From Gammaproteobacteria bacterium (GTDB taxonomy: Bacteria; Pseudomonadota; Gammaproteobacteria; Steroidobacterales; Steroidobacteraceae), in NCBI GenBank assembly GCA_028293745.1, contig JAQGOF010000028.1:1-54799 (forward strand): a stretch of 54,799 bases of DNA, given 5' to 3'. Under the pieces are notes generated by a model, which was given only the letters and a program-made list of their open reading frames with translations, ran no database searches and had not been told where the DNA came from. The position numbers and the translations under genes were made by a program. The stretch's first letter is position 1; each line of letters starts with the position of its first letter. Shown here piece after piece: positions 47,871 through 54,799 of the stretch.

Positions 47871-48527
47871 GTGTCGAACCGAGCCCGCACCAGCGCACGC
47901 CGCAAACCCGTAGCCGCGCCAAGTCCGCCCAGCGAGCCCGCCCAGGCGTACGACTTTGCTGTGAGCATCGGCCAGGTCGCTCGCAGGATCCGCGAAGAGC
48001 TCGGCCTCACGCTCGCCAACGTCGCCCAGGAAGCCCGGATCAGCCCCGGGATGTTGAGTCGGCTCGAGACGGGACAAGTCAGCCCCAGTCTCGAAACGAT
48101 TGTGGCGCTCTCGCGGGCCCTGGGGGTTCGCCCCGCGCTACTCTTGCAAGAAGTGGGCGAAAGCGGCGATGGCGCGCAGCATGTACCCCATGGCCACGGC
48201 CTGGAGGTGGTGCGGCGGGGCACCAAACGCGGACATACCTATCACCTGCTTGCGGCCCAGCGCGGGCCGCACAAAGTATTCGAGCCGTTCCTCGTCACGC
48301 TGACAGACAAGAGCGAGGTGTTCCCTGGCTTCCAGCACGCCGGAACCGAGTTCATCTACATCCTGTCCGGTGAAATCCGCTACCGGCATGGCGGGGAAAG
48401 CTTTTTGCTCAAGGAGGGCGACTCTCTCACCTTCCGTGGCGACGTCGCGCACGGCCCGGAGCGGCTGGTCAAGGTGCCGATCCGCATGTTGTCGATCATC
48501 ATCTACGGCGGGCAGACCCCGGAATAA
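47871..48527 (+). CDS. XRE-family regulator with C-terminal cupin domain
   Basis: 218 residues. After a ~30-residue basic, Pro/Ala-rich tail comes a helix-turn-helix (IGQVARRIREELGLTLANVAQEA, then ISPGMLSRLETGQVSPSLETIVALSRAL). Residues ~110-218 form a single cupin barrel with HAGTEFIYILSGEIRYRHGGE, LKEGDSLTFRGDVAHGPERL. Such XRE-cupin proteins sense small metabolites and often control amine or amino-acid catabolism. It is divergent from mgdA with a shared 157-base control region, so it likely regulates the methylated-amine operon and itself. The GTG start is supported by TTGAGGAGA about 10 bases upstream. Effector unknown; methylamine, gamma-glutamylmethylamide or N-methylglutamate are plausible. 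Confidence 0.85.
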   Translation: MSNRARTSARRKPVAAPSPPSEPAQAYDFAVSIGQVARRIREELGLTLANVAQEARISPGMLSRLETGQVSPSLETIVALSRALGVRPALLLQEVGESGDGAQHVPHGHGLEVVRRGTKRGHTYHLLAAQRGPHKVFEPFLVTLTDKSEVFPGFQHAGTEFIYILSGEIRYRHGGESFLLKEGDSLTFRGDVAHGPERLVKVPIRMLSIIIYGGQTPE

Positions 48528-48533
48528 AGCCGA

Positions 48534-48554
48534 CGGTGCGCCCGATGCGCACCG
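48534..48554 (+). terminator. Strong hairpin after the XRE-cupin gene
   Basis: CGGTGCGC, CCGAT, GCGCACCG: a perfect eight-base stem with a five-base loop, starting seven bases after the TAA stop. It is the expected position of a terminator, though no T-run follows. The rest of the 48528-48805 gap shows no gene; a weak promoter-like pair (TTGTCG-N16-TATGCT, 48670-48697) may serve the permease downstream. Confidence 0.5.
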
Positions 48555-48805
48555 AAATGCAGCAGGGCCGCACCGCCAGTGCGCGTCCGAGTGTGGCCTC
48601 AACTCCTGCAACAGTCGCGAACGGCACCCTCCGGATGCGCAGGGCCACAGCTTTTCCGCCGGCACTTCTTTGTCGCAGCGCGGCACGCTTGTATGCTGGC
48701 AAGGATCTCGCATATCTGCGCGCGGCATACCCATAAGAATCCGTCTGCAGGCGAGACCGGTCGACGTCGCCGGCATCGCTGCGCAACCGAAGAGGACTTG
48801 TGACC

Positions 48806-50329
48806 ATGACTGATACGGCAGCCGCAACTTCAGTGACTCAGGGCACCCCGGCGCCGGGCGATGCGGCGCATACAGCCCTCGATGCGGATGCCGCTCAGCT
48901 GCGGGCGCTCGGCTACACCTCCAAGTTCGATCGGTCTATGACGGAGTTGGAGAACTTCTCACTGGGGTTCACCTACCTTTCACCCGTAGTCGGCGTGTAT
49001 AGCTTGTTCGCCTTTGCGCTTGCCGCAGGCGGCCCGCCGATGTTCTGGTGGTACCTGCTCGTCGGTATCGGCCAGATGTTCGTATGCCTGGTATTCGGCG
49101 AAGTGGTCTCACAGTTTCCCATCTCCGGCGGGTTGTATCCCTGGGCGCGACGCCTCGTGGGCAAACGTTGGGCGTGGATGGCCGGCTGGGTTTACCTCTG
49201 GGCCCTGCTCGTCTCGATAGCCGCGGTTGCGACCGGCGGGGCTCCATTCGTCGCGCAGCTCCTGGGCTTTACCCCTGGACCTGCGATCACGACCGGTATT
49301 GCTCTGGGCATGATCGCCATAGCCACCGTTCTCAACGTGAGCGGCACACGCCTGCTCGCGCGCGTTGCCATGTTTGGTTTCATTTGCGAGCTGATCGGAG
49401 CCATCGCGGTCGGTGGTTACCTGCTGCTGTTTGCGCGCCACCACCCGTTCTCTGTGCTCTTCGACACCGTCGGCATCCGCACTGGCGGCAGCTACTTGCC
49501 CGCGTTTCTCGCCTCGGCGCTCGCGGCTATGTTCTGCTACTACGGCTTCGAGGCGTGTGGCGACGTAGCGGAAGAAACTCCAGATGCGAGCCGCATGATT
49601 CCAAGGGCAATGCGCATGACGATCTATGTCGGCGGCGCCGCGGCGATGTTGGTGTGCCTTGCTCTCATCCTCGCCGTGCCTGACATGAACGCAATCATTT
49701 CCGGGAAAGACACGGACCCGGTGGCAACGATTCTGCGCGGTGCCATGGGGGACGTTGGTTTTCGCGCAGTGCTGGCTGTCGTCCTGGTGTCCTTCGTCTC
49801 GTGCGCGTTGAGCATGCAGGCCGCCGCGAGCCGCTTACTGTTCGCCTACGCGCGCGATGAGATGATCGCCGGCAGCAAGCTGCTCAGTCGTATCTCACCG
49901 CACACACACGTTCCGGTGGCGGCGCTGCTCCTGGCCGGGCTCGTGCCGGGGCTGATTGCGATGTGCGGCCTTTGGCTGCAGAACGCGGTCAGCACCATCA
50001 TCAGTTTCGCCTCGGCGGGAATCTACATGGCGTTCCAGATGTTGGTGTTAGGCGCGCTGATCGCGAGATGGAGAGGTTGGGTACCGGCCGGCCCCTTCAC
50101 ACTGGGCCGCTGGGGATGGCCGGTAAACATCATCGCCCTCGGCTACGGCGTCAGTGCAATAGTGGACATGGTTTGGCCGCGCAGCCCGCAAGACCCGTGG
50201 TACAGCAACTACGGAATGATCGTCACAGCAGCCGGGGTGCTGCTGCTGGGGATCATCTACATGCTGGGTGCGCGACCGTATGATCATGGTCAAGCGCCGG
50301 CCGGCGACGCGCATCTGTTGAGGCGCTGA
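48806..50329 (+). CDS. APC-superfamily amino acid/amine permease
   Basis: 507 residues with about 12 membrane helices. Family signatures are NFSLGFTYLSPVVGVYSLF, FGEVVSQFPISGGLYPWARRL, CYYGFEACGDVAEETPDASRMIPRAM and SMQAAASRLLFAYARDEMIAGS. The last belongs to the amino acid/choline transporter (ACT-like) branch, so choline, GABA or an amine are possible substrates. The ATG at 48806 is preferred to the GTG six bases earlier because AGAGGA ends nine bases before it. The gene follows the XRE-cupin regulator and is not part of the main operon; it resembles a second carrier for the same catabolism but could be unrelated. Confidence 0.8.
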   Translation: MTDTAAATSVTQGTPAPGDAAHTALDADAAQLRALGYTSKFDRSMTELENFSLGFTYLSPVVGVYSLFAFALAAGGPPMFWWYLLVGIGQMFVCLVFGEVVSQFPISGGLYPWARRLVGKRWAWMAGWVYLWALLVSIAAVATGGAPFVAQLLGFTPGPAITTGIALGMIAIATVLNVSGTRLLARVAMFGFICELIGAIAVGGYLLLFARHHPFSVLFDTVGIRTGGSYLPAFLASALAAMFCYYGFEACGDVAEETPDASRMIPRAMRMTIYVGGAAAMLVCLALILAVPDMNAIISGKDTDPVATILRGAMGDVGFRAVLAVVLVSFVSCALSMQAAASRLLFAYARDEMIAGSKLLSRISPHTHVPVAALLLAGLVPGLIAMCGLWLQNAVSTIISFASAGIYMAFQMLVLGALIARWRGWVPAGPFTLGRWGWPVNIIALGYGVSAIVDMVWPRSPQDPWYSNYGMIVTAAGVLLLGIIYMLGARPYDHGQAPAGDAHLLRR

Positions 50330-50347
50330 AGCCGCAAGGTGCCAGGA

Positions 50348-51526
50348 TCAAACGATCTCAAACAGGCCAGCAGCACCCTGCCCGCCGCCTATACACATCG
50401 TTACGACAGCATACTTCACGCCGCGCCGCCGACCTTCTATCAGCGCGTGTCCTACCAAGCGAGCACCGCTGACTCCGTAAGGATGTCCAACGGCGATCGC
50501 GCCACCGTTGACGTTGAGCCTGTCCATCGGAATGCCCAGGCGGTCCGCGCAGTACAACACTTGCACGGCGAACGCTTCGTTCAGCTCCCACAGGCCGATA
50601 TCGTCGACCGTGAGACCAGCTCGCTTCAGGAGCTTCGGGACCGCAAACACAGGCCCAATCCCCATCTCCTCGGGCTCACACCCGGCGACTGCAAATCCCC
50701 GGAAGACTCCCAGAGGCTGCAGTCCGCGGCGCTCGGCGAACTTGGAGTCCACAACTACAGCGGCGGATGCCCCGTCTGAGAATTGACTTGCGTTGCCAGC
50801 GGCGATGACCCCACCCGGCACCGCCGGCCGGATCTTCGAAACACCTTCGTAGGTCGTGTCCGGACGGATGCCCTCATCGGTGCTCAATGTAACCTCGGCA
50901 GTGTGCAGCCGCCCACTATCCCGGTCGGCGACCCCCGCCAGCACCTTGATCGGAACGATCTCGTCGTTGAATTTCCCGGCCGCTGCCGCAGCGGCCGCCC
51001 GGCGCTGACTCTCCGCGCCGTAGTGATCCTGACGCTCGCGGGAGATCTGGTAGTGCTTGGCGACCTGCTCGGCCGTCTGCAACATGCTCCAGTAGATGCC
51101 GGGCTTGTTCGCCAGTAACCATCCTTCTGTGAACATGTGCATGTTCATCTGGTTCTGTACGCAGGAGATGCTCTCTACGCCTCCGGCGACGTACACCTCC
51201 CCCTCACCCGCAATGATTCGCTGTGCGGCCATCGCGATCGCCTGCAAGCCGGAGGAGCAGAAACGGTTGACTGTAACGCCCGGCACGCTCACGGGGAACC
51301 CGGCCCGGAGGGCGATCTGCCGCGCGATGTTCCCACCAGTGGCACCTTCCGGATTGGCGCAACCCATCAGCACATCCTCGACCTCACCAGGCTCCACCCT
51401 GGCTCGCGCGGCCGCGTGACTCACCACGTGACCACCCATCGTGGCCCCGTGAGTCATGTTGAGCGCGCCCTTCCAGCTTTTCGCAAGTCCAGTGCGTGCG
51501 GTAGAGACAATCACAGCTTCAGTCAT
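50348..51526 (-). CDS. fadA: Acetyl-CoA acyltransferase (thiolase)
   Basis: 392 residues, normal thiolase length. Catalytic residues are visible: the acyl-accepting Cys in [10 protein letters not shown] (near residue 88), the His in [16 protein letters not shown] and the second Cys in [26 protein letters not shown] is the usual NEAFA motif. It cleaves 3-ketoacyl-CoA with CoA in beta-oxidation. It lies 48 bases after the FadB-like gene on the same strand, so they form an operon for fatty or related acyl chains, in the order fadB-fadA. A convergent 18-base gap separates it from the permease. Confidence 0.88.
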   Translation of the reverse strand: MTEAVIVSTARTGLAKSWKGALNMTHGATMGGHVVSHAAARARVEPGEVEDVLMGCANPEGATGGNIARQIALRAGFPVSVPGVTVNRFCSSGLQAIAMAAQRIIAGEGEVYVAGGVESISCVQNQMNMHMFTEGWLLANKPGIYWSMLQTAEQVAKHYQISRERQDHYGAESQRRAAAAAAAGKFNDEIVPIKVLAGVADRDSGRLHTAEVTLSTDEGIRPDTTYEGVSKIRPAVPGGVIAAGNASQFSDGASAAVVVDSKFAERRGLQPLGVFRGFAVAGCEPEEMGIGPVFAVPKLLKRAGLTVDDIGLWELNEAFAVQVLYCADRLGIPMDRLNVNGGAIAVGHPYGVSGARLVGHALIEGRRRGVKYAVVTMCIGGGQGAAGLFEIV

Positions 51527-51574
51527 GACTTACTCCGGGCGATGGCTTCGACAGTACTAACACGCGGCACACGT

Positions 51575-53677
51575 TCATTCGTTGAACATCCCGCCAGTTT
51601 CGGCCAGCCGGACCAACAGCGATGCCGGCTCCCACGCCTGACCTTGGTATCCATAGTCGGTACCAGCGCGCGCCGCGTAGCCGCGGATGGCCCGCAGGAC
51701 GTTGTACGGGCCGACCGTGTCGGCATACAACATGGGACCGCCACGCCACAGCGGGAAGCCATAGCCGTTGAGATAGACAATGTCGATGTCGGATGCGCGG
51801 GCGGCTATGCCCTCCTCCAGAATCTTCGCTCCCTCGTTGGCCAGGGCATACACCAGGCGTCCGACGATCTCCTCATCCGAGATCGCACGCCGGGCAACTT
51901 TCAGCGTGCGTGAATGCTCGAGGATCAGCTCCTCGACCTTTTTCGACGGGTACGCAGTGCGGTCGCCGGGCTTGTAGTCGTACCAGCCGGCGCCCGTCTT
52001 CTGGCCGAAACGGCCCTGCTCGCACAGCAGATCGGCGGTCTTGGAGTATTTGACCTCGGGCCGCTCAACATAGTGGCGCTTGCGGATCGCCCAGCTGATG
52101 TCGTTGCCCGCCAGATCGCTCATGCGGAACGGACCCATGGCGAATCCGAACGCTTCGCTGGCGCGATCTACCTGCTGGGGTAATGCGCCTTCGTCGAGCA
52201 GAAAGCCCGCCTGGCGCACGTACTGCCCGACCATGCGGTTGCCGATGAAACCGTCGCACACTCCGGCTACCACGGCGGTCTTGCCGATCTTCGCGGACAG
52301 GCCCATGACCGTCACCATCACATCCTTGCCAGTCTTCGCCCCGCGCACGACTTCCAACAGCTTCATCACGTTCGCCGGGCTGAAGAAATGCAGGCCCACG
52401 ACATCCTGTGGGCGTTGCGTGCAGGCGGCAATGCGGTTGAGATCCAGTGTCGAGGTGTTGGTAGCCAGAATCGCGCCAGCCTTGGCGACGGCATCGAGCT
52501 TCCTGAACACGCTCTCCTTGACGCCGTAGTCCTCGAACACGGCTTCAATCACCAGGTCGGCGTCACGGACATCGTCATAAGACAGAGTCGGGCGTAGCAG
52601 ACCCATGCGCTGTTCGAGCTGTTCCGGCGTCAACTTGCCCCTTTTGACCGTGTTGCCGTAGTTCTTGCGAATCGTCTCCACGCCGCGATCGAGCGCCTCG
52701 CGTTGCGCTTCAACCAGCGTGACCGGGATGCCGGCGTTGAGGAAATTCATCGTGATACCGCCGCCCATGGTGCCAGCGCCAATCACCGCCGCGGAACGGG
52801 CTGCACGCGGCTGGATTTCGGGGCCGACGTCGGGGATCTTGGCCGCCGCCCGCTCGCCGAAGAATGCATGGCGCAACGCTTTGGACTCGGGTGTCTGCAG
52901 TAATGCGAGAAATGTTTCGTGCTCGAGCCGCAAACCCTCTGCGAACGGCTTCTTGACCGCCGCTTCGATGGCATCGACGCACTTGAGCGGCGCTGGGAAG
53001 TTCCTGGAGGCCACCGCGACGGCACTGCGCGCAAACCCGATGAAGCCCTCGGCGTTCGGGTGCTCTATTTTCCAGTCTCGCACCTTCGGATGCGGACCGG
53101 CGCGTGTGCCAACGTCGCGCGCAAAAGCAATCGCCGCTGTGAGCAGATCGCCCTCGAGGATCCGATCGAACAGTCGGGTTCCCGCCAACTCTTCGGATTT
53201 GACCACTGCGCCCGAGACGATCATGTTCAGCGCGATCTCGAGTCCCACTGCGCGCGGCAGGCGTTGAGTACCGCCGGCGCCGGGCAAAACACCGATCTTC
53301 ACTTCCGGAAGCCCGACCTGCGCACCGGGTGCAGCGACGCGATAGTGTGCGGCTAGAGCCATCTCCACGGCTCCTCCCAGTGCCAGCGAATGAATGGCGG
53401 CCACGACTGGTTTCGCGCTGCTCTCGATGACCTCCAACATCGTCCAAAGCGTAGGTGCCTGCACGGCCTTGGGGGTGTTGAATTCGCGAATATCGGCGCC
53501 GGCCGAAAAGGCGCGCCCCACGCCCGTGATCACGATTGCGGTAACGGCGGGGTCCTTCTGGGCACGATCGATCGCCTCCACGATGCCCGTTCGCGTCGCG
53601 AGGTCCAGCCCATTCACGGGCGGGTTGTCCAGACTGACGATGGCCACGCCATCGCGGGTTTCATATCGGACGGTCAT
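51575..53677 (-). CDS. fadB: FadB-like enoyl-CoA hydratase / 3-hydroxyacyl-CoA dehydrogenase
   Basis: 700 residues. The N-terminal crotonase domain shows LDNPPVNGLDL, GRAFSAGADIREF, HSLALGGAVEMALAAHYRVA and LPEVKIGVLPGAGGTQRLPR, which keep both catalytic-type Glu positions. The dehydrogenase half starts near residue 295 with VIGAGTMGGGI and shows ATNTSTLDLNRIAA, VGLHFFSPANVMKLLEVV and GFIGNRM. This is the peroxisomal-type/FadJ-like bifunctional layout; FadB itself would show an added isomerase segment, which I cannot assess. The ATG at 53677 is chosen for the domain start and the GAGGA upstream. Two palindromic repeats lie 40-80 bases upstream and may regulate it. Confidence 0.85.
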   Translation of the reverse strand: MTVRYETRDGVAIVSLDNPPVNGLDLATRTGIVEAIDRAQKDPAVTAIVITGVGRAFSAGADIREFNTPKAVQAPTLWTMLEVIESSAKPVVAAIHSLALGGAVEMALAAHYRVAAPGAQVGLPEVKIGVLPGAGGTQRLPRAVGLEIALNMIVSGAVVKSEELAGTRLFDRILEGDLLTAAIAFARDVGTRAGPHPKVRDWKIEHPNAEGFIGFARSAVAVASRNFPAPLKCVDAIEAAVKKPFAEGLRLEHETFLALLQTPESKALRHAFFGERAAAKIPDVGPEIQPRAARSAAVIGAGTMGGGITMNFLNAGIPVTLVEAQREALDRGVETIRKNYGNTVKRGKLTPEQLEQRMGLLRPTLSYDDVRDADLVIEAVFEDYGVKESVFRKLDAVAKAGAILATNTSTLDLNRIAACTQRPQDVVGLHFFSPANVMKLLEVVRGAKTGKDVMVTVMGLSAKIGKTAVVAGVCDGFIGNRMVGQYVRQAGFLLDEGALPQQVDRASEAFGFAMGPFRMSDLAGNDISWAIRKRHYVERPEVKYSKTADLLCEQGRFGQKTGAGWYDYKPGDRTAYPSKKVEELILEHSRTLKVARRAISDEEIVGRLVYALANEGAKILEEGIAARASDIDIVYLNGYGFPLWRGGPMLYADTVGPYNVLRAIRGYAARAGTDYGYQGQAWEPASLLVRLAETGGMFNE

Positions 53678-53717
53678 TGCGGGTCCATCCTCAGGTGGCT
53701 GCGAAACTGGTCCGCGC

Positions 53718-53757
53718 TGCACCATGGTGCATTACAGGTCCACCATGGTGCATCACA
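53718..53757. promoter_or_regulatory. Tandem palindromic repeats upstream of the beta-oxidation operon
   Basis: TGCACCATGGTGCA (53718-53731) is a perfect 14-base palindrome. CACCATGGTGCATYACA recurs at 53720-53736 and 53741-53757, a period of 21 bases or two turns of DNA, so two dimers could bind on the same face. It lies in the 115-base gap before fadB. The regulator is not in the window. NtrC sites share GCACC/GGTGC arms but with a longer spacer, so they do not match. Confidence 0.55.
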
Positions 53758-53792
53758 ACAGTGACTTGCGTCCAGCCGGCGCCCAGTCGGGA

Positions 53793-54799
53793 TCAGGGAG
53801 TACGCCGCTCGATCTGCTTGGCCAGCTCCGCGAGGTCAGTGTCCTCCTGAATGGAGATCTCTATCTGGCCTTCGCCCTGGGGGGGCGTAGCGGCCGGGCG
53901 CTGCCGCACGGTTGATTTCGGGACGGCGGGTCTCGGGGTGCCCAAGTTCTGCCGTCTCGGTGCCGCAACAGGCGTTGCCGACTCACTTTCTTCCCCGACG
54001 ATCACGGAGGATGGCGGGCGCGCCCAATCTTTCTTCTGCTCAATCCAGCGTTGGTACCGGTCGAACGTCCACATTCCGTCCTCCCCGCCCGCCTGAATCA
54101 CATTCGCAATCTGACTGAGCTGTCCTGAGCGAATCGTTCCTTTCGCCGCAATGTTTGACAACAGCACTTCGCAACGTGGAACGCGCAATTGGTGCGACTT
54201 GAGAAAATCCAAACGCTGACAGACCACACCGACCAGGCAGTCGGCGAGCTGGGCACGGATGCTGCCCTGTATTTCCGCAGGAAAGGACATGCAGATCCGG
54301 CTCAGTGTCTCGATGCAGGTGGCAGAGTGCAAGGTCGCGAGCACCAGGTGCCCGGTCTCTGCGGCATTCAATGTCAGCCGGATCACCTCCGGGGTACGCA
54401 TCTCGCCGATTACGAGCACATCGGGATTTTCGCGCAGCGCGTCGACGATGGCCTGTTCGAAGGTCGGTGAGTGGGTGGGAATTTCCCGCTGACGGATCAG
54501 AGAGCGGCGATTCGAAAAAACATACTCCAGGGGGCTTTCCAGCGTGATGATGTGGCGCGCACGCGAGATGTTGATTTCCTCGATCAGCGCGGCGAGCGTC
54601 GTGGACTTTCCCGACCCGGTTGGACCCGATACTACAACCAGGCCGCTGGTCGCTTCGGTGAGCCTGCTCAAGTCCGGGTGAAGATTACACGCGCGTACCC
54701 CGCTCACGGAGGGTGTCAGTAGTCGTGCGGCAATCGCGACTCCCCGAATGGTCCGGTACACATTGATCCGGCAACGGATACCGCCGACTGCCATTGAAA
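53793..54799 (-). CDS. PilT-family (type IV pilus/T2SS) ATPase, 5' end cut by the window
   Basis: About 333 codons are visible; the N-terminal part is outside the window because the family starts ~100 residues earlier. Visible motifs are Walker A GPTGSGKSTTL, the Asp-box region IITLESPLEYVF, Walker B-like NPDVLVIGEMR and the His-box ETGHLVLATLHS. PilT-type ATPases drive pilus retraction. Several normally strict positions differ: EDPIE reads ESPLE and GEMRD reads GEMRT. After residue ~255 comes a Pro/Ala/Arg-rich tail absent from PilT. Its divergence suggests a PilT/PilU relative with a special role. Function remains open. Confidence 0.75.
   Translation of the reverse strand, partial: SMAVGGIRCRINVYRTIRGVAIAARLLTPSVSGVRACNLHPDLSRLTEATSGLVVVSGPTGSGKSTTLAALIEEINISRARHIITLESPLEYVFSNRRSLIRQREIPTHSPTFEQAIVDALRENPDVLVIGEMRTPEVIRLTLNAAETGHLVLATLHSATCIETLSRICMSFPAEIQGSIRAQLADCLVGVVCQRLDFLKSHQLRVPRCEVLLSNIAAKGTIRSGQLSQIANVIQAGGEDGMWTFDRYQRWIEQKKDWARPPSSVIVGEESESATPVAAPRRQNLGTPRPAVPKSTVRQRPAATPPQGEGQIEISIQEDTDLAELAKQIERRTP

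Noticed and set aside
48536..48803. Short open frames between the XRE-cupin gene and the permease
   Set aside because: No convincing ribosome site or family motif; one start overlaps a strong hairpin.
53718..53731. NtrC binding site
   Set aside because: The arms resemble GCACC/GGTGC but the spacer is two bases rather than about five, and no sigma54 promoter is seen.

Overview
The window is GC-rich bacterial chromosome, dense with genes and carrying TonB-dependent receptors, Tat and Sec export signals, ETF-linked amine oxidation, FadBA-type beta-oxidation and a PilT-family ATPase. This points to a heterotrophic gammaproteobacterium. A Steroidobacter/Nevskia-like lineage is my best guess and is inference only. 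No rRNA, tRNA, CRISPR array, IS element or phage gene was seen.

Layout. (1) 2-1145: the end of one DUF899 gene, a 61-codon remnant of a second, and a DUF2182 membrane protein. (2) 1202-14347: a nucleoside / deoxyribose utilisation locus. A minus-strand operon (LacI regulator, ribokinase-type kinase, GRP-type sugar transporter, DeoC, two-domain ALDH16-like dehydrogenase) faces a plus-strand operon (TonB receptor, NCS2 purine permease, exported nucleoside hydrolase, type-B carboxylesterase). A LacI-type operator lies between them. The inferred route is outer-membrane uptake, periplasmic hydrolysis, separate import of base and pentose, phosphorylation, aldol cleavage and oxidation of acetaldehyde. 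(3) 14338-16797: a Tat-exported GH127 glycosidase. (4) 16981-26392: two convergent operons, one TonB receptor (frameshifted) plus two secreted HAL/PAL-family proteins, the other TonB receptor plus an allene-oxide-cyclase-like barrel protein. Both HAL/PAL proteins lack the Ala-Ser-Gly triad that forms the MIO cofactor. The outer ends of the two operons carry almost the same promoter-like sequence, so they look like one co-regulated system of unknown function. This is the most novel part of the window.

(5) 26618-47713: a 17-gene, 21-kb minus-strand run that encodes what looks like a complete route from trimethylamine to ammonium and C1 units. It contains trimethylamine dehydrogenase with ETF and a membrane Fe-S ETF oxidoreductase, a haem-dependent dimethylamine monooxygenase with a GcvT-like C1 partner, and the N-methylglutamate pathway (gmaS, mgsABC, mgdABCD), plus an APC permease. 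A divergent XRE-cupin regulator (47871-48527) has an inverted repeat placed at the predicted operon start. A second APC permease follows (48806-50329). (6) 50348-53677: thiolase and a FadB-like bifunctional protein, with two palindromic repeats upstream. (7) 53793-54799: a PilT-family ATPase running off the window edge.

All functions are read from sequence motifs and recalled family features. No database search was run.
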